Shown piece after piece: positions 18,056 to 27,787 of a stretch of DNA of 40,998 bases. The position numbers were made by a program, and so were the translations under genes. The stretch covers positions 1 through 40,998 of the forward strand of contig JANZKA010000006.1 in the NCBI GenBank assembly GCA_025060975.1. The letters are read 5' to 3'. Source of the stretch: Candidatus Culexarchaeum nevadense. Its GTDB lineage: Archaea; Thermoproteota; Methanomethylicia; Culexarchaeales; Culexarchaeaceae. The notes beneath the pieces were generated by a model. That model made no database searches, had not been told where the DNA came from, and saw nothing but the letters and a program-made list of their open reading frames with translations. Positions within the stretch are counted from its first letter, which is position 1, and each line of letters begins with the position of its first letter.

Positions 18056-19027
18056 CTAATACTCTTTTGGGCATAGCTTGTTAAGCCAGCATTCATCACA
18101 TATTTTAATCTTTCTTTGATAGCACCATCTCTCAGCTACTGCTCTTGCAACCATCATCTTTGATGGTTCTTCTGGAAATAATGTGTCACATATTATTTTG
18201 TAGGCTTTATATCCATTGGATTCGTATTCCATGTTTTCAATCTTCTTGTCAGTTAATCCTAAGCTTAAAAGTACTTCTGCAACTCCATGGTCTAATGGGG
18301 CATAGACGATCGATCTACCACTAATATTCCATGTGTTTAAGATCACTATTAGGAGGTATGTGTACATGTTGGCAATTTGCTGTTCCCCTATTGGTAGGCA
18401 TAGTATTGATGTTTTCAAAGCTTCTATTGCTGTTGTATTGTCTTTTATGTTCATCATTAATAAAGCACCATAGTATTGAGATTTAACCCTATATATCTTT
18501 TCTGGTAGATCCTTTGATGTATTAAATATTATGTAATTCTTCAATTCATTTGCGAAGTTTATTAATTCAATGTTTTTAATGTTCTTTATGGCGTTGGCAA
18601 ATTGGGACATTGATGTTATAATTCTCTCTATTTCAGCTCTATTTATGTTGCTGAGCTCATTACATTCATCTTTTATGGCGTAGTATAGGAGGTCTTCATC
18701 AAAATAATCTTCGATCTTATTTATTGTCTTCTTAAACCTTCTATACTCTTTTGATGGGCTTTCCCCCTTATCTCTAAGTTTCCAATTGTATTTGTCGAAT
18801 ATTGAGTATGCGAATGTATCTATTAATGTACATTTAATGTCTCCCCCCCTTATCCCTATATTCTCCATTAATTTCATGTAGTGTTTTTCAACTATGCGGC
18901 TTTTGATGCTCATTTCCTCCTTTAAATTATTTAGTAATCCTCCCTCCATTTTTGCTGAGAATTTTGTTAAGTAGCTATCCCACACCCTCTTTTCTTCTTT
19001 TCTCACCTTTTTACACCTCTCCCACAT
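18056..19027 (-). CDS. Uncharacterised protein with HhH-GPD/EndoIII-like C-terminal Fe-S loop
   Basis: C terminus RWCYQRKIKICDECWLNKLCPKEY (C-x7-C-x2-C-x5-C); preceding APLDHGVAEVLLSLGL resembles the P-[IV]-D-x-H-V-x-R-LGL segment of HhH-GPD glycosylases. GTG at 19006 (GTGA overlap with the upstream stop) is the likely start. Confidence 0.7.
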   Translation of the reverse strand: MWERCKKVRKEEKRVWDSYLTKFSAKMEGGLLNNLKEEMSIKSRIVEKHYMKLMENIGIRGGDIKCTLIDTFAYSIFDKYNWKLRDKGESPSKEYRRFKKTINKIEDYFDEDLLYYAIKDECNELSNINRAEIERIITSMSQFANAIKNIKNIELINFANELKNYIIFNTSKDLPEKIYRVKSQYYGALLMMNIKDNTTAIEALKTSILCLPIGEQQIANMYTYLLIVILNTWNISGRSIVYAPLDHGVAEVLLSLGLTDKKIENMEYESNGYKAYKIICDTLFPEEPSKMMVARAVAERWCYQRKIKICDECWLNKLCPKEY

Positions 19028-20757
19028 ATTTCATAGAACCAACATTTCCTACCCATATATCCGTGGCATTTGTGGGGTTTTGTACACCATTCTCTTCCAG
19101 CAATCCACAATATTGATATTTTAGCTTTATCTTCTGGGAATAGTTCTTCAGCTAATCTGTTTATGGCTGGATATGCTTTCTTTGGATCTTTCTTGAGATC
19201 TTTTAGTGTTAGGTTGCTTAATCCTAGATTTACGTATGGCTTTACTGTATTCCAGTCTATTGGCGGTTCAACGTATTCTTTCATTTCACTCCATACATTG
19301 TAAACCCATATAACGTAGTATGGGTATAGTGTCGAGATTTTTGATCCTATTGAGGGGAAGCATTCTAAGGAGAGCTTCATGGATTCAAATAACTTGTATG
19401 CATTATTCTCTTTCTTCGTATAGTTTCTTAGTAGTAGTCCAAGTTTCTTTGCTGTTGTCATTCCGGAGAGCATGGGTGCCATTTCAAGTAATGTGAATCT
19501 AATTAGATTATTTACATAGTCTTCGAAAACTTCGAATTCCTCGTTTTCAGTTAAGAATTTCGTGTATAGTGATATGCTTTTAGCAGCTTCCTCCTTCTTC
19601 CTCTTTGCAACCCCACTTAGAGCTTTACTCCTAAATAATGCTTTTTTAACTTCTTCGTAATTTAAGTATTTTTCAATGTCATCTAATCTTCCAATTCTAT
19701 CTATTAACCCTATGAATTCTGTTTGTGGATCATAATCAACTGCCCAGAAGAATTGCTCTAATAATGAGTATATGAATAGTCCTAGCAGTATTTTCCTTCT
19801 ACTGTCATTTCTCCTTATCCCTACATCTTCAAATTTTGCTAGTAGGATTTCTCTAGCTTCATTTTCAACTTTAAATATGATTTCCCTCATTTTCATTTTT
19901 AAATTTATCAATCTTTTTAATTCTTCTTCGACTTTAGCTCTACTTATGTTGTCAGTTAAACTCGTTATTTTAAGTACTTTCAAAATCTTTTCTGTATCTC
20001 CACTTCTTCTATCAGTAAAATTCCATTTTTCGCTTTTAACATATGCTTGTATTACCTTCCTTACTGATTCAATACTCTTTGGTTGTATGCTTAGTATGGC
20101 TTCAATTACTGATATTGCATCTTTTGGTATTGCATCCCATTCCTTTGTCAATTTTTCCACATATACTTCCATTAATCCTTCGAAACCATTTTTCATGGCT
20201 TTAATTGCCGTTTTACCTTTAGCTTCATGTAAAGCCATTATCACTTTACCTGTTGTCTCTAAGTCTGGGTTTGGGTCTATTTTGGATTTTGGCCATAAAC
20301 CATCGTCCCTCTGGCATTCCAATAAATATTTTATACCTTTATTGACGGCTTCCCCTTTAATTCCTGCTGTGGCAAGAGCTCTTATGGCCTCTGCTGAAAC
20401 TATTACCTCGTTGGAGCCGTCTTCACATTCTAGGTTTTCTTCAACCCATGATCCATTGTCAAGCTGTTTTTTAATTAAGAATTCTATTGCTCTATTAATT
20501 CTTTCATCATTTAATCCAAGTTTTGAGATTATGGTTATTGCATTGGCAGTTTCAATAATCCCTGAAGGGTATCCCTTAATCCAATTATGGGGGAATCCTC
20601 CATCAGCATTTTGAAGGCTTAGTAGCCTATCTACGTATATCTTTACATTTTCTCTTAAATTATCAACTAGCATTAATAGTTCTAGTTTCTCTATCCAATC
20701 CCCCAATTCCATTATGTATCTTGCTGCTTTCACTTGGAAATCCTCTATCATTTGCAT
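19003..20757 (-). CDS. Fusion of N-terminal squalene-cyclase/prenyltransferase-like alpha/alpha repeats and C-terminal HhH-GPD/EndoIII-like domain
   Basis: N-terminal repeats LQNADGGFPHNW..., KKQLDNGSWVEE..., LECQRDDGLWPKS...; C-terminal half parallels the downstream 323-aa protein and ends REWCTKPHKCHGYMGRKCWFYEICGRG. Confidence 0.7.
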   Translation of the reverse strand: MQMIEDFQVKAARYIMELGDWIEKLELLMLVDNLRENVKIYVDRLLSLQNADGGFPHNWIKGYPSGIIETANAITIISKLGLNDERINRAIEFLIKKQLDNGSWVEENLECEDGSNEVIVSAEAIRALATAGIKGEAVNKGIKYLLECQRDDGLWPKSKIDPNPDLETTGKVIMALHEAKGKTAIKAMKNGFEGLMEVYVEKLTKEWDAIPKDAISVIEAILSIQPKSIESVRKVIQAYVKSEKWNFTDRRSGDTEKILKVLKITSLTDNISRAKVEEELKRLINLKMKMREIIFKVENEAREILLAKFEDVGIRRNDSRRKILLGLFIYSLLEQFFWAVDYDPQTEFIGLIDRIGRLDDIEKYLNYEEVKKALFRSKALSGVAKRKKEEAAKSISLYTKFLTENEEFEVFEDYVNNLIRFTLLEMAPMLSGMTTAKKLGLLLRNYTKKENNAYKLFESMKLSLECFPSIGSKISTLYPYYVIWVYNVWSEMKEYVEPPIDWNTVKPYVNLGLSNLTLKDLKKDPKKAYPAINRLAEELFPEDKAKISILWIAGREWCTKPHKCHGYMGRKCWFYEICGRGVKR

Positions 20758-20880
20758 CCACTTTTTTATGCTTATATAACGTAAACTTCATACTAAACCT
20801 TGTATATATTTATTTTTCGTCATTGTGAATAGCAATTCTTATTAGTTTTCCCCATATTAGTTGTTTTGTGGTGAACCTGT

Positions 20881-21978
20881 TTGGGTATCAGGATTAAGCC
20901 TGATGGTGTACTTGGACTTAAAGTTAAGATATGGGGGCATCTTTTCATGGAGGTTGTTAGGGCTGATAAATGCTCTTTTTGTGGTGCATGTATAGGCGTA
21001 TGTCCAGTTAAGGTTATTGATGAGAAGGATGAGAAGCCAAACATTACTGGTAGATGTATTGGGTGTGGTTTTTGTTATGCTCAGTGTCCCCATACGCCAT
21101 TTAATCCTAAGAGTGATGTATCAAAGCTCTTTGAATCCAGCTTTAAACATGATGTTATTGGATATGTTAAGGGTGTTTATAGTGCTAGGTCTACTGATCC
21201 TGAAGTTTTGAAATGTGCTCAGGATGGTGGTGTTGTTTCAACACTTCTAATATATGCAATCGAATCTGGGTTTATTGATTGTGCAATAGGTTCCGGGTTG
21301 AGTTCTAAGGAGCCATTCAAACCAGAACCTATCGTTGCTTTTAATAAGAATGATATTTTAAGTTGTGCTGGATCCAAGTATACTGCAAGCCCAAATTTAA
21401 GGGCTTTAACTGTTGCTGTAGATGAGTTTGAAGCTAATAGTATAGGGTTTGTTGGTGTTGGTTGCCAGATTACTGGGCTTAGGAAGATGCAGTATCATGA
21501 TTATGGGGCATTGAAGTATGGTTTACCAGTTAAATTTGCAATAGGATTATTCTGCTCTAAAACATTCTATTACTCCTCATTGTTTAAGAACTATCTGGTT
21601 AGTAAGGGGATTGACATAAATAAGATTACGAAAACTGAGATTACTGGTGGGAAATTCATTGTTAAATCTGGTGATGAAACAGTATTATCCACAAGCTTAA
21701 AGGAGATTGAGGGTTATGGACGTAAATCTTGTGAATACTGTGGAGATTTCACAGCTGAACTTGCAGATATATCTGTAGGTAACCTCGATTCTCCTAATGG
21801 TTGGACCACTGTAATAGTTAGGAGTAATGTTGGTGAGAAGCTTTTCAGAGAATGCATTGAAAAGGGGGTTTTAGAGTACAAGGAAATGAAAATTGAGGAT
21901 TTAAAGTTAACAATTAAAATTGCTAACAATAAGAGGAAGAAGGCTACTCAACCGGCAGTGGGATCTTCAACTTCTTAA
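20881..21978 (+). CDS. FrhB/FpoF-like coenzyme F420 hydrogenase/dehydrogenase beta-subunit family protein with two N-terminal [4Fe-4S] motifs
   Basis: [12 protein letters not shown] and [12 protein letters not shown], then [11 protein letters not shown] and [22 protein letters not shown] start at 20881 with GGTGA upstream, or in-frame ATG at 20947. Confidence 0.88.
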   Translation: MGIRIKPDGVLGLKVKIWGHLFMEVVRADKCSFCGACIGVCPVKVIDEKDEKPNITGRCIGCGFCYAQCPHTPFNPKSDVSKLFESSFKHDVIGYVKGVYSARSTDPEVLKCAQDGGVVSTLLIYAIESGFIDCAIGSGLSSKEPFKPEPIVAFNKNDILSCAGSKYTASPNLRALTVAVDEFEANSIGFVGVGCQITGLRKMQYHDYGALKYGLPVKFAIGLFCSKTFYYSSLFKNYLVSKGIDINKITKTEITGGKFIVKSGDETVLSTSLKEIEGYGRKSCEYCGDFTAELADISVGNLDSPNGWTTVIVRSNVGEKLFRECIEKGVLEYKEMKIEDLKLTIKIANNKRKKATQPAVGSSTS

Positions 21979-22903
21979 CTAACTCCTTATACCTATTTCT
22001 AACAGTTACTTCAGTCACCTTAGCTGCTCTTGCAATCTCTTTTTGTGTTCTTTTTTCATTTTCCATTAATGAGGCTATGTATACCGCTGCTGCTGCAAGA
22101 CCAGCTGGATCTTTCCCAACTGTTAAAACCATTTCTTTAGCTTTCCTAATGATTTCTATGGCTTTACTCTGGACACTTCCACTAAGTCCTAGTTCACTTG
22201 CAATTCTAGGTACAAAGGTTTCTGCATCTGCTAATGGTATTCTTATGTTTATTTCCTTTAATATTAGCCTATAGCATCTTGCAACTTCCTTTCTCCCAGA
22301 TCTGGTGTACTTCGCTATTTCCTCAATGGTTCTCGGTATTTTTTGTGTTCTACATGCAGCATATATGCTTGCAGCCATAACTGCTTCTATACTTCTCCCC
22401 CTTACAAGCCCTTTTTCCACGGCTTTCCTATATATCATGGCGGCTTCCTCTTTAACAGTCTTTGGGAGGCTTAATTGAGCACTTATTCTATCAAGTTCAC
22501 TCATAGCTTGTGCGAGATTTCTATCTATTGAACTGTGAACTCTAGCTCTTATCTGCCACTTCCTCCATCTGATGACTTCTATTCTCCTCTTTGGTTCAAG
22601 CTTCTTACCCATAGCATCCTTATCTCTCCAATCAATTACTGTCGATAACCCTTTATCATGTATGGTTAATGTTGTTGGTGATCCAACTCTACTTCTCTTC
22701 TGCCTTTCTTCTGGTGTGAATGCTCTCCATTCAGGTCCACTATCCACTATCTTCTCAGTTATTACTAATCCACAATCTGCGCATACCATTTCCCCTCTCT
22801 CATAGTTTCTTATTAGATGTGTGCTTCCACATTCTGGGCATTTCTCAATGGTTTGTATGCTAACCGTAGTTTTTTCATCAGTATCCGCAATATGACTACT
22901 CAT
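21944..22903 (-). CDS. tfb: Transcription initiation factor IIB
   Basis: Zn ribbon [24 protein letters not shown], two cyclin-like repeats ([32 protein letters not shown]...; [10 protein letters not shown]). Start set at ATG 22903 with a strong SD (GGAGGAGG); the ORF track extends to 22954. Confidence 0.96.
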   Translation of the reverse strand: MSSHIADTDEKTTVSIQTIEKCPECGSTHLIRNYERGEMVCADCGLVITEKIVDSGPEWRAFTPEERQKRSRVGSPTTLTIHDKGLSTVIDWRDKDAMGKKLEPKRRIEVIRWRKWQIRARVHSSIDRNLAQAMSELDRISAQLSLPKTVKEEAAMIYRKAVEKGLVRGRSIEAVMAASIYAACRTQKIPRTIEEIAKYTRSGRKEVARCYRLILKEINIRIPLADAETFVPRIASELGLSGSVQSKAIEIIRKAKEMVLTVGKDPAGLAAAAVYIASLMENEKRTQKEIARAAKVTEVTVRNRYKELVKKLKIPLPVE

Positions 22904-23071
22904 ATTTTCCTCCTCCTTATTAGAATTTAAATCTAAATTACACATGTAATTCACAGTTAATGAGTCAGAAATAAAACTGTAAATATTTCATATATAAATT
23001 TTTCGCTTTTCACTCATATTCTCGTATAACGGTAACTTTAAGTTTCTTGAGTGAAATTTTTATCGTGGATG

Positions 23072-23079
23072 TAAATAAT
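23072..23079 (+). promoter_or_regulatory. TATA-box candidate for tRNA-Gln
   Basis: TAAATAAT about 20-25 nt upstream of the tRNA 5' end. Confidence 0.4.
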
Positions 23080-23096
23080 AAATTATAGGTATATGT

Positions 23097-23172
23097 AGCC
23101 GGGTGGTGTAGCGGCCAAGCATGGCGGGCTTTGGCCCCGTCGACGGGAGTTCGAATCTCCCCCCGGCTACCA
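23097..23172 (+). tRNA. tRNA-Gln (anticodon TTG), CCA encoded
   Basis: Hand-folded: acceptor AGCCGGG/CCCGGCT, discriminator A plus CCA; anticodon stem GCGGG/CCCGT with loop CTTTGGC (TTG at 34-36); T arm GGGAG-TTCGAAT-CTCCC. Confidence 0.9.
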
Positions 23173-23207
23173 TTAAGTTTAAATTGTGCGTTCACATAAC
23201 TTTCTTT

Positions 23208-25679
23208 ATGAATGTGAAGAACATCCCCACTCCAGAAAGCTTCTTGGGTTTTAGAGTTGGGGAAGATAGGAAACTTGCCAATTGGAATCAGATTTTAGAG
23301 TATTTTAAGATTGTTAGCGAGTCTTCTGATAGGGTTTTGTTGGAATTTTTGGGTAAAACTACTGAGGGTAATGATATGATCCTAGCAATAGTATCTTCCC
23401 CAGAGAATTTAAAGAGACTAGATTATTATAGGGATATTCAAGAGAAGCTCCATAATCCACGTAATCTTAGTGATGATGAAATTTCAAAACTTATTGAGGA
23501 AGGGAAAACCATAGTTCTAGTTACATGTAGTATACATTCCACTGAGGTGGCTGCTTCTCAGATGAGTATTGAACTCCTATATAAGCTTGCAACAGATGAC
23601 TCTGATGAGATTAAAGAGATATTGGATAACGTTATCCTCCTATTAATTCCATCACTTAACCCTGATGGACATATTATGGTTGTAGATTGGTATAATAAGA
23701 CTCTAGGTACAAAGTATGAGGGTTCACCGCCACCATGGTTATATCATAAGTATGCTGGTCATGATAATAATAGAGATTGGTTTATGTTGAATCTAGTTGA
23801 AACTAGACTAGTTGTTGAGAAGGTGCATAACAGATGGCATCCACAAATAGTTTATGATTTACATCAAATGGGCCCATATGGTCCTAGATTTTGGCTTCCA
23901 CCATACCTAGATCCAATAGATCCAAATGTTGACCCCATATTACAGCAAGAGATAGTTTTCATGGGGTCTTCAATGGCAAGTGAGCTTATTGGTAGGGGAT
24001 TTAAAGGTGTGGCATGTTACGCTATATATGATGCTTGGACTCCTGCTAGAGCATATCAACATTATCATGGTGGGGTAAGAATACTTTCTGAGGCTGCTAG
24101 TGTGAAGATAGCTACACCCATAGATATTAAACCGCAGGATTTACGGCCAGTTATAGGGTTAGATCCCTCTAAACAGAGGTGGAATAATCCATATCCATGG
24201 CGTGGTGGAAGGTGGAGGCTTAGGGATATTGTGGATTATGAGCTTGTAGCAGTATTGGCTTGTCTTAAGAATGCTGCGAAGTATAGGAGGATGTGGCTTG
24301 CAAATACTGTTGAAATATTTAAGCGTGCTCTTAAACCTGAGGATGGTCCTTTCGCTTTTATAATTCCGAGTAGACAGAAAGACTTATACAATCTCTACTG
24401 GTTGCTCAGCATTTTACATAAAGGTTTGGTTAAGATTAACGTTGCTGAGGAAGCATTCATAGCTGATGGAATAGAATTTCCGAAGGGGACTTTCATAATA
24501 TACTTTGCTCAGCCATATGGTAGGTATGCGAAGACTTTACTTGAAGTTCAGCAATATCCAGATCTAAGGGAAACTCCTGAATCGCCGCCGAAAAGACCTT
24601 ACGATTTAACTGCATGGACTCTCCCATTAATGATGAACATTAAAGTTTATACGGTAAACAAGGAATTCAAAGTTAAGAGTTCAGAGTTGGATAGAATTGA
24701 GTTTCCAGATGGAGTTGTAATTGGTGATATTGATTCCAATTATCTAGTAGCTCCACCTGAATCCAATGCATCATATAAACTTGTATTCAGCCTTCTAAGT
24801 GAGGGTATGAAAGTTTATAGGGCTTTTGAAGATTTCAATTTCAATGGCATTAGAATGCCTCCAGGAGCATTTATAATCGAGAATAATTCCATTTTGAGGA
24901 GTCGTTTAAATGATATTTTGAAAGGACTTCCAGTTGAATTATATGCTTGCAAAGAATTGCCAAACATCAAATTCACTGAACTTAAGATTCCCAAGATTGG
25001 TTTATATAGGGGTTGGATTCCAAATTCTGAGGAGGGATGGGCTAGATTCCTATTTGAGATGTTCAACATCCCGTATATCACCATTGGTAATGATGATATT
25101 AGACATGGACAACTAAATTCCAAGTATGACATCATCATAATACCCAGTCAGAGTATGAATAATATTGTTAATGGTAGAAGTGTAGATGAAGTTCCACCAG
25201 AGTATGCTGGTGGAATAGGAAATGTTGGTGTAGATCACTTAAATGAATTTGTAACTAATGGTGGTAAGCTTGTAACCATCAATGAGAGCTGTGAACTACC
25301 GATTAAGCGGATGTGGATTCCAGTTGTAAATGTCTTAGAAGGACTTAAACCAAATGATTTCTATATTCCAGGATCCATTTTAAGAGTTGTAGTTAATAAT
25401 AGGCATCCAGTAGGGTTTGGAATGGATGTAGATTCAGCTGTTATGTTCATAAATAGTCCAGCGTTTAAATGTCCTGAAGAATATGTAGTTGCGAAATATC
25501 CTCCAACAAATCCGCTTTTAAGTGGCTGGATTTTGGGGGAGAAATACTTGTACAATGCTGCTGCAATAGTTGACATCCCTAAGGGGTATGGTAGAGTAAT
25601 CCTTCTAGGAGTTCCAGTATATAGTAGATGTCAAACTCCAGCGACATTCAAATTCCTATTCAATGCCATCCTCCATTGA
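23208..25679 (+). CDS. M14-family metallopeptidase (large, no obvious signal peptide)
   Basis: VTCSIHSTEVAASQMSIELL (HxxE), IPSLNPDGHIMVVDWYN, GHDNNRDWFMLN, IVYDLHQMGPYGPRFWLPP. ORF-track start 23121 lies inside the tRNA, so the internal ATG at 23208 is used. Confidence 0.85.
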   Translation: MNVKNIPTPESFLGFRVGEDRKLANWNQILEYFKIVSESSDRVLLEFLGKTTEGNDMILAIVSSPENLKRLDYYRDIQEKLHNPRNLSDDEISKLIEEGKTIVLVTCSIHSTEVAASQMSIELLYKLATDDSDEIKEILDNVILLLIPSLNPDGHIMVVDWYNKTLGTKYEGSPPPWLYHKYAGHDNNRDWFMLNLVETRLVVEKVHNRWHPQIVYDLHQMGPYGPRFWLPPYLDPIDPNVDPILQQEIVFMGSSMASELIGRGFKGVACYAIYDAWTPARAYQHYHGGVRILSEAASVKIATPIDIKPQDLRPVIGLDPSKQRWNNPYPWRGGRWRLRDIVDYELVAVLACLKNAAKYRRMWLANTVEIFKRALKPEDGPFAFIIPSRQKDLYNLYWLLSILHKGLVKINVAEEAFIADGIEFPKGTFIIYFAQPYGRYAKTLLEVQQYPDLRETPESPPKRPYDLTAWTLPLMMNIKVYTVNKEFKVKSSELDRIEFPDGVVIGDIDSNYLVAPPESNASYKLVFSLLSEGMKVYRAFEDFNFNGIRMPPGAFIIENNSILRSRLNDILKGLPVELYACKELPNIKFTELKIPKIGLYRGWIPNSEEGWARFLFEMFNIPYITIGNDDIRHGQLNSKYDIIIIPSQSMNNIVNGRSVDEVPPEYAGGIGNVGVDHLNEFVTNGGKLVTINESCELPIKRMWIPVVNVLEGLKPNDFYIPGSILRVVVNNRHPVGFGMDVDSAVMFINSPAFKCPEEYVVAKYPPTNPLLSGWILGEKYLYNAAAIVDIPKGYGRVILLGVPVYSRCQTPATFKFLFNAILH

Positions 25680-25728
25680 AAAAGTCTAAGATCAAAATTG
25701 ATATTCATAATATCCTCATTATATTTTT

Positions 25729-26412
25729 GTGGTGTATATGAAGGGTAGTTTGCTCATAACACTTTATCAATTGGCAGTTATAGGAGCTTTGAGAAATCCA
25801 ATTTTTGTGAAGACAACGAAGTTGAAAGATTTCATGGGCGTTTCACAGCAAAGTGTTTCTAGATGGCTTATAGAACTTGAGAAGCTTGGATTGATAAGTA
25901 GGAGTGTGTGTGGTAAAGGTCAGATTATCAGAATAACTGAGAAGGGTGCTGAAGTTTTGAGGGAACTATATGTAAATTTAGGTAGAGTCTTTGGGAGTTT
26001 CCCAGATAAATTGAAATTTAGAGGTATAGTTTTTAGTGGTCTAGGTGAAGGCAGGTTTTATACGAGTATTCCACATTATAGGAAGCAGTTTATTGAAAAG
26101 CTCGGTTTTGACCCTTACCCTGGAACTTTAAATTTAAAGTTAAAAGGGTTTTCTGATATTGAGGTTAAAAAGGTTTTGAAACTTATAGCGGGTATACCCA
26201 TAGTGGGTTTTTATGATGGTGTTAGGAGTTATGGTGGAGCTAAATGCTTTAAAGCTAAGATCGATGGAATTGATTGTGCTGTGATTTTAGTTGAAAGAAC
26301 ACATTATGGTGATGATGTTATTGAAATTTTAGCTCCAGTAAGTATTAGGGATACACTTAAACTTGTAGATGGAAGCGAAGTTGAAGTTGAAGTTTATGTT
26401 GGTAATAACTAA
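25729..26412 (+). CDS. ribK: CTP-dependent riboflavin kinase with N-terminal winged HTH
   Basis: N-terminal HTH MGVSQQSVSRWLIELEKLGLISR; kinase domain GEGRFYTSIPHYRKQFIEKLGFDPYPGTLNLKL typical of archaeal DUF120 RibK. Confidence 0.93.
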   Translation: MVYMKGSLLITLYQLAVIGALRNPIFVKTTKLKDFMGVSQQSVSRWLIELEKLGLISRSVCGKGQIIRITEKGAEVLRELYVNLGRVFGSFPDKLKFRGIVFSGLGEGRFYTSIPHYRKQFIEKLGFDPYPGTLNLKLKGFSDIEVKKVLKLIAGIPIVGFYDGVRSYGGAKCFKAKIDGIDCAVILVERTHYGDDVIEILAPVSIRDTLKLVDGSEVEVEVYVGNN

Positions 26413-26422
26413 CTTACGTAGT

Positions 26423-27703
26423 TTAGATTGAAGTTTTTAATTTCAATATCTTATATACACAATATTCCCCACACATAGTACACACTTTCCCTTTTAAACC
26501 AAATCTCTCATGAAGTTTCCTTGCCCTTTCAGGGTCTAGTGAAAGTCTATACATTTCATCCCAATTTAGGTTAGATCTAGCTATGGACATTTCTAAATCC
26601 CTTTTCAAAGCTTTTCTCCCAAGTTTAACTATATCCCCTGAATGTGCTGCAAGTTTCGCGGCTATTAACCCTTCCTTTACATCTTCTTCATCTGGTAGTC
26701 CAAGGTGCTCTGATGGTGTTAAGTAGCATATTATATCTGCTCCACTTGCAGCTGCTATAGCTGCTCCTATTGCAGATACTATGTGGTCATATCCAGCCCC
26801 TATATCTGTTGTTAGTGGTCCTAGAACGTAGTATGGTGCCCCCTTACACAATTGCTTTTCTAATTTCACATTGGCTTCTATTTGGTTTAATGGCATATGG
26901 CCAGGCCCCTCAACCATTACTTGTACATTATGTTTCCATGCTTCTTCAACAAGCTTTGATACTATTAGCATTTCAGCCATTTGTAGGTAATCATGTGAGT
27001 CTAATATTGATCCAGGTCTAAGTGCATCTCCAAGGCTTATTACTGCATCATATTTTGAGAATAGCTCCAATAGGTATTCATAGTTCTTGTATAATGGGTT
27101 TTCACATTTATTTTCTATCATCCATGCTGCAAGCATCGTTCCACCTCTACTCACAATTCCAGTAATTCTATCGGTTTTAAGAGCCTTCTCTACGATTTCC
27201 ATAGTTATCCCTGCATGTATTGTCATGAAGTCAACTCCATCTTTCAAATGCTTCTCTATCGTGTTGAATATATCGTCTTCAGTCATATATACCCCAGCCC
27301 CCTTCTTAGCAGCAGCTTCTATGAATGCTTGGTATATTGGTACTGTTCCAAATGGTATGGGCGCCTTCTTCATCAGCATCCTTCTAATTTCATCCAAATT
27401 CCCACCAGTACTTAAATCCATTATAGTGTCTGCACCGAATTTTACGGCTATTTCAGCCTTTCTTGCCTCCATTTCTGGGTTTACATATAGGTTTGATGTG
27501 CCAATGTTGACATTAACTTTTGTTGTTAAACCTTCTCCTATCCCAATTATCTTCATCTCTCTATTTACATTGTTCCTTGGTATTATGATTCTGCCTTCAG
27601 CTATTAGCCTTAACAACTTCTCTTCTTCTACACCTTCATTAATTGCTACCTCCCTAATACTATCATCCTTTAACCCCATTTTCGCTCTTTTAATCAAACT
27701 CAT
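26423..27703 (-). CDS. thiC: Phosphomethylpyrimidine synthase ThiC
   Basis: VNVNIGTS, GADTIMDLSTGGNLDEIRR, DFMTIHAGIT, SRGGTMLAAWM, VMVEGPGHMPL, and C-terminal CTMCGEYC Fe-S motif (C-x2-C-x4-C variant). Confidence 0.97.
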   Translation of the reverse strand: MSLIKRAKMGLKDDSIREVAINEGVEEEKLLRLIAEGRIIIPRNNVNREMKIIGIGEGLTTKVNVNIGTSNLYVNPEMEARKAEIAVKFGADTIMDLSTGGNLDEIRRMLMKKAPIPFGTVPIYQAFIEAAAKKGAGVYMTEDDIFNTIEKHLKDGVDFMTIHAGITMEIVEKALKTDRITGIVSRGGTMLAAWMIENKCENPLYKNYEYLLELFSKYDAVISLGDALRPGSILDSHDYLQMAEMLIVSKLVEEAWKHNVQVMVEGPGHMPLNQIEANVKLEKQLCKGAPYYVLGPLTTDIGAGYDHIVSAIGAAIAAASGADIICYLTPSEHLGLPDEEDVKEGLIAAKLAAHSGDIVKLGRKALKRDLEMSIARSNLNWDEMYRLSLDPERARKLHERFGLKGKVCTMCGEYCVYKILKLKTSI

Positions 27704-27787
27704 ATTCAGACCACTCCAATTTTCAACATTATTTTTATATTGTGATTTCCAACAATTGTATAATAAGTTTGTGTTTGGTGTTTTGAT

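Noticed and set aside
19772-20614. Plus-strand 280-aa ORF
   Set aside because: Antisense shadow of the 584-aa fusion gene; Ser/Leu-rich translation with no motif.
23010-23195. Minus-strand 61-aa ORF (MNAQFKLNGSRGEIRTPVDGAKARHAWPLHHPA...)
   Set aside because: It is the antisense of tRNA-Gln; GEIRTPVDGAKARH-type peptides are a well-known false ORF signature from tRNA complement.
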